Source: Mesostigma viride (taxonomy: Eukaryota; Streptophyta; Mesostigmatophyceae; Mesostigmatales; Mesostigmataceae). Taken from it: a stretch of 55,472 nucleotides of DNA. Each line of letters opens with the position of its first letter. The stretch's first letter is position 1. Shown one piece after another: positions 45,476 to 55,472 of this stretch. The notes beneath the pieces are model-generated. The model was not told the origin of the DNA. It did not search any database and was given only the letters and a program-made list of their open reading frames with translations. The position numbers were made by a program, and so were the translations under genes. The stretch lies in NCBI GenBank assembly GCA_009746045.1, contig RPFO01000020.1, positions 1-55,472 of the forward strand, given 5' to 3'.

Positions 45476-48309
45476 CCTCGACCACGCCGACGGACCGGCG
45501 GCGATGGCCATCGCGCTCAGGAGCCTACCACCGCCCCATCGACGTCGCCCTAGTGGACGGCAAGCTGGCCGTCGCCTCCCAGCTCGAGTCCTGGAGCCAG
45601 GTGGTGGACCGGGTGATCGCGCACCAGCGCTGGCTGTGGATACGCGCCAAGGAGGACAACCTGGACAGGGCGGAGGTGGAGGAACTGGAGGAGCTGCGGC
45701 ACCACATCCTGAACCGGTGGATAGCCCCCGCCGGGCCGCACGCTCTTCCTGGGCGGCACCGAGCTGAGCCGGCGGCGAGAGTCGTGCATGTTCCAACTGC
45801 AGCTTCACCGAGGTCGAGACCGTCTACGACGTGGTCGACGTGGCTCTGGCTGCTGCTGCAGGGATGCGGCGTCGGCTTCAAGCCCGTCCACCGGCACGCT
45901 CAACGGGTTTCGCGCAGGCCATCCCGACATCACACTGTCGTCCGCTCCACCAGGACCGCGGAGGGGCGCGAGTCCAACCAGGAGTCGTGGGACCCCTGCA
46001 CAAGGACTGGCGCATCAGATGTGGGAGACTCGGCCGTCGCTGGTCCAAGGCGGCCGGAAAGCTGCTCGCCGGAAAGCTCCCGCCCAACGCCTCGTGCTCG
46101 ACTTCACCGAGATACGACCGCCGGGGATGAGGATGCGAGGATACGGCCACCTGGTGCGTCCTCATTCGTGTCTGCGTGATTTGGCCCACTCCGACATTTC
46201 GTTCAGCCCCTTCCTTTCAGAATTGCACGTCGGTAACGGTCGTCCCCGCTGCTGGCCCCGCACCTTTTATACCTTGTTGCCGCAGAGCTCCGGGACGCCA
46301 GCATCTCCAAGGCGCTGGTGGCCATCGCCAAGATTCTGCATGCGCGCCGACCAGCTCCTCACCAAGATGGACATCCTCGACATCGTCAACCACCTAGGCA
46401 CCATGCTGACGGCCGCCGGTCGGCCGAGATCGCGCTGTTCGAGTACGGCGACACCGAGTGGCGCGGAGTTCGCCGCCGCCAAGAAAGGAGTGGTGGGGGC
46501 CAACGCCCACCAGGCAGCAGTCCAACAACAGCTCATCTTCCGCAAGCGCCCTCGAGGAGGGAGATGGAGGAGCTCTCGCCATCATGCTCGACTCCGGCGG
46601 CTCCGAGCCCGGCCTCTTCAACCTCGCCGTCGCCTCCACCCGCGCGCCCTGGTGTCGAGGCGTGAACCCTGCTGGTACCTTGAGACACGCTTCTCATCCA
46701 ATATAAACCAATGTCCCTTGCTTCTGTTCTTCATGCGCCCAGATAAACAATTCCCATCCGTTTCTTAAAAAAATATTATGCCGGTTTGTGTGTGCCAGCC
46801 ACTGATGGCATCCCGGTGTATGGGAACGACGTGCTGCGGGGAACAGTGCAAGAAGAATTGTTCTCGCTGGCTCCTATTACTTTCTTGGCACAAACAGGAG
46901 ACCCAGGCGCTGAAGAGATGGCCCGTCATGGATGTTCTATCAACCCCCGTTGGTGGAAGCAAAACCCGGCCAATCCAAATCCTCTTTTCATCGGCAAAGA
47001 ACTCCTGGCAGACGACGCCCGCTACGGGATAGGCGCCGGGGTGGAGATATTGCGAGAGGCGGCCTTGGAGCGAAGGAAAATAGAAGCCGCAAAGGAATTT
47101 TAGAAGCCCAAACTCCTGAACCTAATCTCTAGACGATCAAGACGAAGAAGTCAAACAGAGGCGTCCGGCGTAATTTGGACCGCCTGAGCACAGCCGTTGC
47201 GACGATAGGCGTCTACAGGCGCCATCGAAAAGCTCAAAACCGTTGTCCACCTTCATGGAGTACGCTCTCCTTAGTCGGGGATGAAGAGCTGACACGCCCT
47301 CGCTGGCATGTGATGCTGTTACGCGCTGCTTTGTTTGCAGCGAGATCCTCCTCGGCAACAAGTCCTTCTGCAATTTAACGGAGGTCAAACCTGGCCGCCT
47401 TCAGGAGGGGAAACAAGGCGGCCTCGAGCGGCCCTCGTCCTCGCCAGCCGCATGAACTACCGCCAGACGCTCGTCGACCTCAGGGACGAGATCCTACAAG
47501 AGGCCTGGCACCTCAACAACCAGTTCCTGCACCTGTGCGGCGTCGCCTCACCGGCATCGTGGCCAGCCGGACTGCACCCCTACGACTTCCGCCGCATTGA
47601 AGAACGTCGCCGTCTTTCCTCCGCCTACGAGATGGCGCGCGCCCTGGGAAGCCCCTGCCCAAGAACGTCACCTGCATCAAGCCAGCGGCACCCTCTCCAA
47701 AATCATGGGCACGCGCGAGTGGGGGGAGGTGCCCGAGGCGTGCACATGCCCCTCGGGAAGTACATCTTCAACAACGTCACCTACTCGCGCCACGACCCGC
47801 TGGTCCGGCGGTTCGTAAGAGGCCAACTACAGGTGGTCGAGAAGCCCTTCGACCGGAGGCCGTGCTCGTGACCTTCCCCTCGCCTTCACCTCCCGTCCCT
47901 TCACCAAGACCGTCGTCACGCGCAAGGACGGCGCCGTGGAAGAGGTCGAGGTGAACGCCGAGACAGCGCTCGACCAGCTCGACAGGTATCAAGAGGCTCA
48001 TGGACAACTACTGCGAGCAAGAACGTCTCGTGCACGGTCTCCTACGACCCCGCCGAGGCCCCGCCATCGTCGACTGGGCTCATGAACAACTGGACCCTAC
48101 CGTGGGGGTCTCCTTCCTCCTGCGCGCGACCCCACCAAGAGCGCCGCCGACCTGGGATACAGCTATCTGCCCCAGGAGGTGGTCACCGAGGCCGCCTTCG
48201 CCAAGTACGCCGGCGCGCTCAAGCCCGTCGACTACCCGGCGTCCTGCACGTGGACGCGACGCTGCCTCATGGAGCCCGACTGCCCCAGCGGCGCCTCCCC
48301 GTCCGCTAG
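45472..48309 (+). pseudogene. class II ribonucleotide reductase, copy 3 (no transposon, indel-rich)
   Basis: A second empty site for the transposon: exon 1 reads through GACGTGGCTCTGGCTGCTGCTG near 45837-45855. Both introns and the nested ORF are recognisable. Dozens of one-base indels break the frame throughout; since they spare no region, sequence quality rather than decay is the likely cause. Confidence 0.6.
46778..47292 (+). pseudogene. intron-nested zinc-module ORF, copy 3 (indel-rich)
   Basis: Starts MPVCVCQPLMASRC as in the other copies; frame broken after the Cys module. Confidence 0.45.
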
Positions 48310-48313
48310 CCGG

Positions 48314-48967
48314 TCACATCCCGGCCATCATCGCCGGAGGATACATCATCGGCGGAGGATACACCATGCCCTGGGGCGGCAGAGAGGGGAGCGACATCAT
48401 CATGGGAGACAGGTCCAGCTGGAATCGCCTCGGGGCGCCAGACGACCGACGCTTGAACAAATAGTACGCCAGCCAGCCGGCCAGCAGAAACGAACACCAG
48501 CACCAGCAGCTTGCCCGCGCCCGACATTCCCGACCCGTCGTCCTCTGCACGCTCGGCGGGAGCGACCTCGCGTTGTAAGTACCCATCCTGACCGCCGCCC
48601 GGGATGCCCGACCCGTACGCGCTCGAAGCTCCCTTCCCCCCCCCCCGCCGAACATCTTGTCCACCGCGAGCCCCCCCGCCGCATCAGCCGCCGGCGCCAG
48701 CGTTGATCGCGAGGAACTTGGCCACACTTTTTCCCCCTGCTGCTCTTCGAAGGCCGTCTCGGCGACCTCGTCGGCGCCCTTCAACACCGTCTTGCCCGCC
48801 GCGTCTGCCGCGTCGTCGGCGCCCTTCAACACCGTCTTCCCCGCCCCGCCTGCCACGTCGTCGGCCACCCCGCCAGTGGCTTTTGTGACGCTGCTGAGGG
48901 CCCTGGCACCGCCTTCGCCATGTTCATCGCCGACCGTGCGGCGACGTTCGCAAAAGCGGTCGGCCAT
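48314..48967 (-). pseudogene. alanine-rich TM protein, copy 3 (indel-rich)
   Basis: Copy of 27540-28188; both GKTVLKGAD repeats and the TM-KRRSSG end are readable across frame changes. Confidence 0.45.
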
Positions 48968-49048
48968 CGCGGTACTCTTGCACTTATATAAGCGTCGAGA
49001 AAAATTGGGCAGTCCTTAATTTATGTACATTGATCATAAAACGACACC

Positions 49049-51364
49049 TTACGCGGGCGCCCCCACTGTTCACGAGGTACTGGCGGAATCGTCTCCAACT
49101 GCGCGCTCGTCTTCGCGGTGCTGTAAAAAAGGATCTCGCCCACCCACCCCTCCAGCCCCCTGGTAGGGCTCAAGTTGTCGCCGCCCACGTAAAGCCCGCC
49201 GGTGGTCCGACTTGGGCGCGCCACCGTTTGCGGTCCTGCGCGACCGTCGAAAACGGGTGAAGAAGCTCGACGTGCCGGTGATCGACATCTGCGAACACGT
49301 GCGCCCTCCCGTCGAAGAACTCCGCGTTTTGAGCACATCGTTTCGTTGGGGGACGGATCGCTCGGGAATCCTACTACGGTGGTCGAGGTGCACCCCAGGC
49401 AAATCGCGCCGGTGTTAACCGTGCCGCCCGCGCCCAATATGAACCCGCGGCAGTTGGCTTCCTGTATTAGTGGGTAGTAAACGGGTGGCCTGTCTAGCCG
49501 CCACCACCACCGTCTTGTTGGCCTGAGACCAAAACGCCGTCGTCGTGGCCGTCTTCAGATGCGTGTTGTTTGCGTTGGTGAACCTGAGCGACCGCTTCGA
49601 GTTCAGAGTCGCGGTGCCCAGCGTCGGAGCCTTGCTCGTCGTGGTCTGCGTGATTGTGATTTCGACCCCTTCTTGTCCATCACCGTACAAGACGGTACCT
49701 CCGGCCGTGTTTTGGACGACCGTGCCGGCGGAGTTGCTGAACGCCGTGCTGGCGTCCGACATAATCGTACAGGCGTACAGGCGGCGTCCGTGGACGGGTC
49801 GTACAGCGTCGTGTACGTGAACGCGAGCGTAGAGGACGCGATGTTGCCGTCCCGCGGATCCGTTCCCGGGCCCCGGCCGGCCCCCCCCCGACGCTCACCG
49901 TCGTCTGCGTGTTAGCGGTCCCGCTCACGGAAAAGTGTACACGGCGCCGTCCCCTGCAAGGCTGCCCGCCACGACCGTGCCGTTCGTCACCACTACATCC
50001 CCCTCCGCGAACCCGCACCGGCTCGCTGAACGTCGCGTCACGCTGATCGGGCTACTGGTAGGGGTCAACCCCGCCGTAGTGGAAAAGAGCGAGGGTGGGC
50101 GGTGTGTGGGCCGGCGGAGGCGGTGGTCACCGTGTGCGTGTACACCGCGCGCGTACGCCCCCGACGACCCTTGGCCACGACGTACACGTAATAGGCGGTG
50201 GAACGGCGTCAGGAGGAGAAACACCAGTGGGCCGGACCGACGGTCCGCGCCGCTCATGGGAAAGGCGCGAGGACGCGACCAGGTTTGGCGCGCCCGCGCG
50301 GACTGGTGATATATCGCCGCCGCCAGCCCCGCCTTGGAGGGCGCTGTACACGCGGCACAGGACCGCCCAGTTGTCGCCCCCGACATGGTGAGCGAGTGGG
50401 TCACGGAGCGAGTGGCTGATCTGCGTCGATGTGGCTGTCGGGGCGGGCACGGAACCCGCAACGTCTGGAGGTTGAACGAGCTGCTCAGGGCCTTCAGCTG
50501 CACCGTCGCGTACGTGTTCGTGTCCGTCTGCGCGACCGCGAGGCCAGCGCCACCTTGACCGACACGCGGAGGCGGACCCCGGGTTCATCGCGGTCTGAAC
50601 CCGCCCCGGCCCACGTCACGGCCTTCTTCCAGTTCCACCGCCCGTCGGCGAAGTACCCGTTTCCGCTGACCGCCTCGTTGGAGGCCACGTCCGTCTGGCG
50701 GTGCACCTCATCCTCGTACAGCCCCGTGTCGACCGCGTGTCGTGCACCCGCACCGTCACCGTGATCAGGTTGCCGCCTCCCCGCTCCGATCTGCAGGTTG
50801 TTCAGGCACACCGCCACCTCGTAGATGCACGTCGACGCGGTGTGGGGGAACGCGTTCAGCGCCGCCACCGCTGGCCGGCGGGAGGACAGCCGAACGAGGC
50901 GTACCTGAACGCGGGCGTCTGGGTCTCGCCCACGTGTATGGCGGCCGTGAACACGCGGTGCCGGTGGGTTAGTACGGCGTCACCGTCGCCGCCTGCGCCC
51001 CACAGCCCGTCGCCGGTGCGGACCAGCAGGCTGCCGGCGTCGGGGGGCGCCGAGTAATGCCGGTGTCCTGTCAGCCTGACGAGTGGATTGAGGCGACAGG
51101 ACAGCCGGCGCGCGAGAGACCGACCATCCGCGGCACGAGGACTGGGGCGCCAGCCCCGTGTAATCGCCCTGCGGCAAATGCACGCGCCCAGCCCGGTCCG
51201 CAGGTCCGCGGTCGCCGACACGTCCGACAGGATGGACGCGGGAGACTGCCCGATGTCACCGACTCCCTTCTGGCGCCGCCTTTCGGGCCACGACCGCCCC
51301 GTTCTCTGGGTCACGACCACACGGAGGACACGTCCAGCGACGACACCCTCAGCGCCGTCTTCAT
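49049..51364 (-). pseudogene. fibre-like protein, copy 3 (full length, indel-rich)
   Basis: The length (2,316) matches copy 2 (2,315), so the 1,718 bp loss is private to copy 1. Domains are readable in pieces. Confidence 0.5.
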
Positions 51365-51394
51365 GGTTACTGATCTGTACCTAGATGAGATTTA

Positions 51395-51734
51395 TCAGCT
51401 CTCTAAACTGCGCCTGCGGACAACTCGAACCACCACCCCGATGCCCGTGCCCGTGTATCCCGACAACTGCAGGTAGAACGTGTCCCGCCGCGCCGATCGC
51501 GATGAGGGCGCGACGCTCACTTCCCACGCCGCGCGCACGCCCATCACCGTCCTCTGCGGCATCGGCCCGGAAGACAGCGTCGCCAGCGTGGTGCCATCGT
51601 GCTTCTTCACCGCCACCGCGAAGCGTGCGTGCTCGCGTCCGGCAGGTTGTACGCGCTGTTCGACAGCGTGTCCACGGAGAACGTGTCGGCGGCGCCAACG
51701 CTCAGGGTGTTGCCCGCCCCGTCACCATGGACAT
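51395..51734 (-). pseudogene. 118-aa-class unit protein, copy 3 (indel-rich)
   Basis: Copy of 28895-29233 with several indels. Confidence 0.4.
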
Positions 51735-51827
51735 CCGACGGTCTCTTTCAATCTTTAATCGGAAAAGATTCGTCTCTTTAAGCGCGCTACGGGCCGCCTT
51801 TTTTTGTGTGCACCAGGTACATCCTCC

Positions 51828-52097
51828 ATGGCCACCGTCGCGTTGGTCGGGCGAGTCATCAAGACCAAGTACGAGCGGGGGGCATCGCCGCATGCGACCT
51901 CTTCGACTCCGCCATCACCGAGAACCCTGGCGATTACAAAGAGGTCGCCCGAGCCTACAGGAGGGCAGGACGGGCAGAAGGCGGAGGAGTTTGTGGCGGA
52001 TGTACTACTCCTTCGACGACAAGGACCACCCGCGTGCTACAAGGCCCTCGTCGAGGAGGCCGTCCGCGAGATGGCGGACGTGGTCAGGGCCTCGTAG
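51828..52097 (+). pseudogene. 89-aa unit protein, copy 4 (indel-rich)
   Basis: Copy of 29328-29597; the first 12 residues and the C-terminus are readable in different frames. Confidence 0.4.
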
Positions 52098-52110
52098 AAG
52101 CCAGTCGTAC

Positions 52111-53723
52111 TCATGGAGGCGCACTCTGGTCGTACCACTTCCCCTTTTTCGCTCGTTCCTGTAGTCCCTTTGCCGTCGCTCCTGGGAAGTTTCCGAGGTC
52201 TCCTCCTCCGGCGCCTCCTCATCCGGCTCACCCGCATCCTTTTTGTCCCGGTTGTGTCCAGCCATCCATTGCTTTCCGCATCCTCGCGGCCACCTTCTCC
52301 GACACCTGGGGTGTGAGCCTGTCGGGGGGAGCCTGGCGCGTGCTTCCGCGGGGGGGTCCCGCGGGGGGCCCGCGGGGGGGGCGTTCTCCTTCCGAGTCAG
52401 CGCCTCCTTCTCCTGCGGGGGGTCTTGTCCCGAGTCAGCTTCTTCGCCGACGACTTCAATCCTCGCCCTGCACCGGACTCGCTGGGCCCCGCGTGAACCG
52501 CCGCACGTATTTTTGACTCCCTGTCCCGCTCCACCTCGTCCGCCTTTTGGGGATTTTTTTCAAACTTCATCATCTTTCAGATTTCCGAGTCGGGAGCTGG
52601 TCGGTCAAAGACTTAGGCGTCTTGTCCTCTATGATTAGCCGGGTAGCCACGCCAAGGCTTCTTTGAGCGTCCGCTCCAGCCCTCTGTCGCTCGCTGAGGA
52701 CGCAGCTTCTTGTTCAGCAGGCGAACACGGGTGGTCCTCTATCAACTGTCTTGGGAGGGCGGGCTCGTCGGCCTTCTGCTCGAGGAGGGCCCGAGTCTCT
52801 CCCCAAGAACGCTAGCTCACATCGTCAAGCGCCCGCCGACGATCCCTTATACCCGCGGCGTCATTGGGGGTTTTCTCGCGTACTCCTGAAACAGAGCCAA
52901 CTTTTCTCTTGTACCTGGCCATCGCGTCTTGGATACTCATCAGATCCGCGTCGTCGGATCGGTGAGCATCCGCCGGATGTGTTCTGGCAAGTCCGGTATC
53001 TCGTCTGGTCCAGATCTCCACATTGCTAGGGCCCTCCCCGGACTGCGACCGAAGTTGTCGCCTCCTGGCGCTTCACGCTCCGACTCGCTTATTGTAATCT
53101 GGATGCCAATTCGCTCATATGGTCAAGTCTGCGGCGATCCCGATAATTTGCTGGCCTCGTTGCGGAACCCCGCCCTTATATATATCGCGCCGCCAAGTTT
53201 GCGAGCGAGAACAGTCTCCACCACGGTCGAGGTCTTTCCGGGGTGTCCCCGGCCGCGGGGGTGCACTGATCTCGTCGAACACGTCCTCGTGCGACCGCTG
53301 GGTGACGCGTCTCATCGTGTCTGGCGCGATGGACAGCTGCCGATCACTATCCCTCCATGGAACGACGGGTTGCAAAAAGAGAGGGGGCCTCGGCGAGGTT
53401 CGGGACGCCGGCGGATTGCAAGTTGAGAGGGGCACGGTTCGGGACGCCGCTCTTCTCGCTCGCCCCCCCTGTGCGCTTTCCTCGGCTGGCGGATGTCACC
53501 TCCGCTTCGCCCCCGCGCCTTCCACGCGATCGGATCTGTCTCCGTGGTGTTCGTGAACGCGTCCGACCCTGGCTCTTTCGGACGGGATAGAGTAATCCGC
53601 GCGCTGGCGGAAGACGAGCACGGGGTCATCGGGGTCGTCATCCTCAGGGGCGACGTGTTTGTGTCTGGCACGTCCTTGCGCGGAAGTTGGCGCGCGTGTA
53701 TACATCGAACTCCCGCTGGCCAC
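52111..53723 (-). pseudogene. long charged, proline-rich protein, copy 4 (indel-rich)
   Basis: Copy of 10631-12265; G-runs 7/6/8. Confidence 0.4.
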
Positions 53724-53739
53724 GTTCCAGACAAGCTTG

Positions 53740-54484
53740 ATTGCGGGCGGGCGGGAGCGACGCGCTCTGGTGGCAGGGTCAAAAAAACCCTCCGAGAACC
53801 CGCTGCCCTCCCGCCCTGGGGCCCAGGACCCGCCGAGTTCGCGCCAGCGGCGCTGGTCTGCGGCCTTGTCCTCGGCAGCGGCGGTCGAGGGAACGCGAGC
53901 TCCCCCCGCCCCGAACGCTGCGACTGCGGACGGATTGCGAAGAAGACGCGATTTTCGCGATCTGGCAGAGACGGCGCGGGCTCCGGGGGAGGGACGTCAG
54001 AGGGGGGCAAGCCAAGAGAGGACGTGGGGGAGAAGCGGACTTCGACCCCCCCGAGGGCAGCTCTGGCTGGACGAGCCGGGAAATTCACAGAGGAGGCGAG
54101 AAACGAGAGACCCCCATCCCCTGCATGCCGAGGGGAGGCGGGGCCTCGTTTTTTTGAAGGCGCGCGCGGTGTACCCGGGCGTGTAGGCCAGTGACGACAT
54201 GGGCGTGGGGGGGAGCCGCGGATCTCGAAGACGCGGGTCCTCCACGCCGCCCGGATCCGCCGGCAGGCGACCCTGAACGGACAGACGCCCCGATCCGAAA
54301 TACCCTGGGGCCGCTATGGCGCGATACCGGGCTCTCAATGTCGAGTAAATTTGGACGAGACGAAATCGCGAGCCGGATCCCGTCTCGGGACGTCGTCCGT
54401 GAGATCGATGATGTCTGTATCCCATATACTCGACGACGTCGTCGTGAGATCTATGATGTCCCTTCGTCGAGGCGGCATCTCCAT
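53740..54484 (-). pseudogene. SIM-motif protein region, copy 4 (indel-rich)
   Basis: ATG equivalent at 54484. One IIDLTDDV motif is intact in one frame, the other displaced by an indel. Confidence 0.4.
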
Positions 54485-54870
54485 ATCGAACGCTTCGATT
54501 TTTATCGTCGCCGCGATGTATGACGCATGGGGACGTGTCTGTGCAAAGTCGGCCCCGCTCCCACCACATGGAGCAATCCCACAGCCCCCCACAGTCTCCA
54601 CGCGGATGTCCGATCCGTGATACGGATAGGTGGGGGCCATTCACAGCCGCCCCGGCTTCAGGCTTCCCACCTATCCCCTCCCCAAAAGGTACGGAAGCGC
54701 CGTCGCGCTCCTTCCCATAGACAGAACGGAGGTATAAAAGGCGGGCGATCCGCCTGTCTGTGTACCCGATACCGCCGAGGAAGCCGCCCCGTCCGCAGCC
54801 TAGACAGTCGGACGCGGCAAGGAATTTTCTCCCTTTTACGGCAAAAGAAAGGTCGCGCGCCACACGGGAC

Positions 54871-55421
54871 ATGGACCTCGGAGAGATCTCTGCAGAGCGT
54901 TACACGAACGAAGGCACTTCGAACCGCTGTACGAGTTCGCATGTCCGGAGGGCAAGAAAGGTCGTCTGGCGTCTCGCCTGCGCGTGATCGAGTGGCTCGT
55001 CGACCAACTACGCCAAGAGCGCACCAAGGTCGAGTACCCGATGGAGGGGCGTCCATCCCGCTCAACCTGTACATGGCTTCACGGAACGACGGACGTAACT
55101 CAACCCAAGCGAATGTTCGACGTTCGCGAGGAGGCCAGACGCAAGCTGGTGAGCGCGCGCGGAGACAGGGAGAAGTCTGTACGACCCCCGGACCAGATGA
55201 ACTTCTTTCACCGGTGGCCATCAACATGGCGTGGTCGAATACGCTCAAGGTGCCCACGAGGACATACCGTCCGACCTGCCAAGTGCAAGGACAAGCGTGC
55301 CGATGGATGGCACGTGCGCGACGGGAAGTCGTCAAGTGCGCAATCGGTGACAGCCTCGACTCGCCGTGATTCCGCCGCAGGTGAAGAGGTGTGCCCGGGT
55401 TTCTCGTCCGCTTCGAGCTGA
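54871..55421 (+). pseudogene. A494R-like protein, copy 4 (indel-rich)
   Basis: Copy of 13422-13979; the most error-laden gene in the window, with frame changes every 10-20 codons. Confidence 0.4.
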
Positions 55422-55472
55422 ACATCGGCGCGTTCAAAAAAAAGACGCCGTGTACATTAGATCTCTCTCTTG

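Larger units (their letters stand above)
40483..51731 (+). repeat. tandem unit, copy 3 (11,249 bp, error-rich after ~44,100)
   Basis: Near identical to copy 2 up to about 44,105; after that small indels appear throughout. It shares substitutions with copy 4 that copies 1 and 2 lack (for example GTGTTTGTGTCTGG at ~42415, GCGCCTAGACAG at ~43572, CCGCTATGG at ~43073). Confidence 0.85.
51732..55472 (+). repeat. tandem unit, copy 4 (partial, error-rich)
   Basis: Covers the first third of the unit and is cut by the window end just after the A494R-like gene. Indels are denser toward the right end. The last 10 or so bases (TCTCTCTCTTG) no longer match the unit. Confidence 0.8.

Noticed and set aside
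1-55472. tRNA or rRNA genes
   Set aside because: None noticed on either strand; a proper covariance search was not possible.

Overview
The window is GC-rich, densely coding DNA of a large eukaryote-infecting double-stranded DNA virus (Nucleocytoviricota type). It carries one 9.4 kb cellular-type DNA transposon and ends in a large tandem repeat. The virus assignment rests on these genes: a D5-like SF3 helicase end, an AEP/UL52-type primase, a poxvirus A22-like Holliday junction resolvase, a YqaJ/lambda-exo nuclease, an mRNA-capping-type nucleotidyltransferase fold, and small proteins resembling virus-only conserved families (A494R-like, DUF5832-like, DUF5759-like). High GC, spliceosomal-type introns and a class II ribonucleotide reductase suggest a virus of an alga or other protist, or its integrated copy. 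Nothing in the window names the host.

Region 1 (1-10251, unique): helicase end, several small conserved or membrane proteins, a Rieske oxygenase, resolvase, YqaJ nuclease, a SLATT-like two-TM protein, PrimPol-like primase and a capping-type nucleotidyltransferase without its catalytic lysine. Genes sit on both strands with spacings of tens of bases.

Region 2 (10252-55472): a unit of about 11.25 kb in direct tandem, starting at 10252, 29231, 40483 and 51732 (the last cut by the window end). Gene order in each unit: small 89-aa protein (+); long charged/proline-rich protein (-); protein with two SUMO-interaction-like motifs (-); A494R-like protein (+); 110-aa protein (+); two small membrane proteins (-); 65-aa Cys protein (+); class II B12-type ribonucleotide reductase with two introns, the second holding its own ORF (+); alanine-rich membrane protein (-); fibre-like protein with bacterial Ig-like and LamG-like domains (-); 118-aa protein (-). 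Copy 2 is the cleanest reference. Copy 1 differs by the transposon inserted in the reductase and by a 1,718 bp loss inside the fibre gene. From about 44,100 to the end, the sequence (rest of copy 3, all of copy 4) has single-base indels every few tens of bases relative to copies 1-2. This looks like unpolished long-read sequence, so broken frames there should not be read as biology.

Region 3 (15617-25058, inside copy 1): the transposon. It has perfect 29 bp terminal inverted repeats, a 3 bp target duplication (CTC) and an empty site preserved in copies 2 and 3. Inside are several minisatellites, a CAG/polyglutamine tract and one long unrecognised ORF, and no transposase I can recognise. Its AT-richer, repeat-laden makeup is that of a eukaryotic nuclear genome, so the simplest reading is a viral segment resident in a host nucleus, or one that passed through it. 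The reductase, primase, nuclease and resolvase would together serve nucleotide supply, replication and recombination; the fibre-like protein would act at the particle surface.
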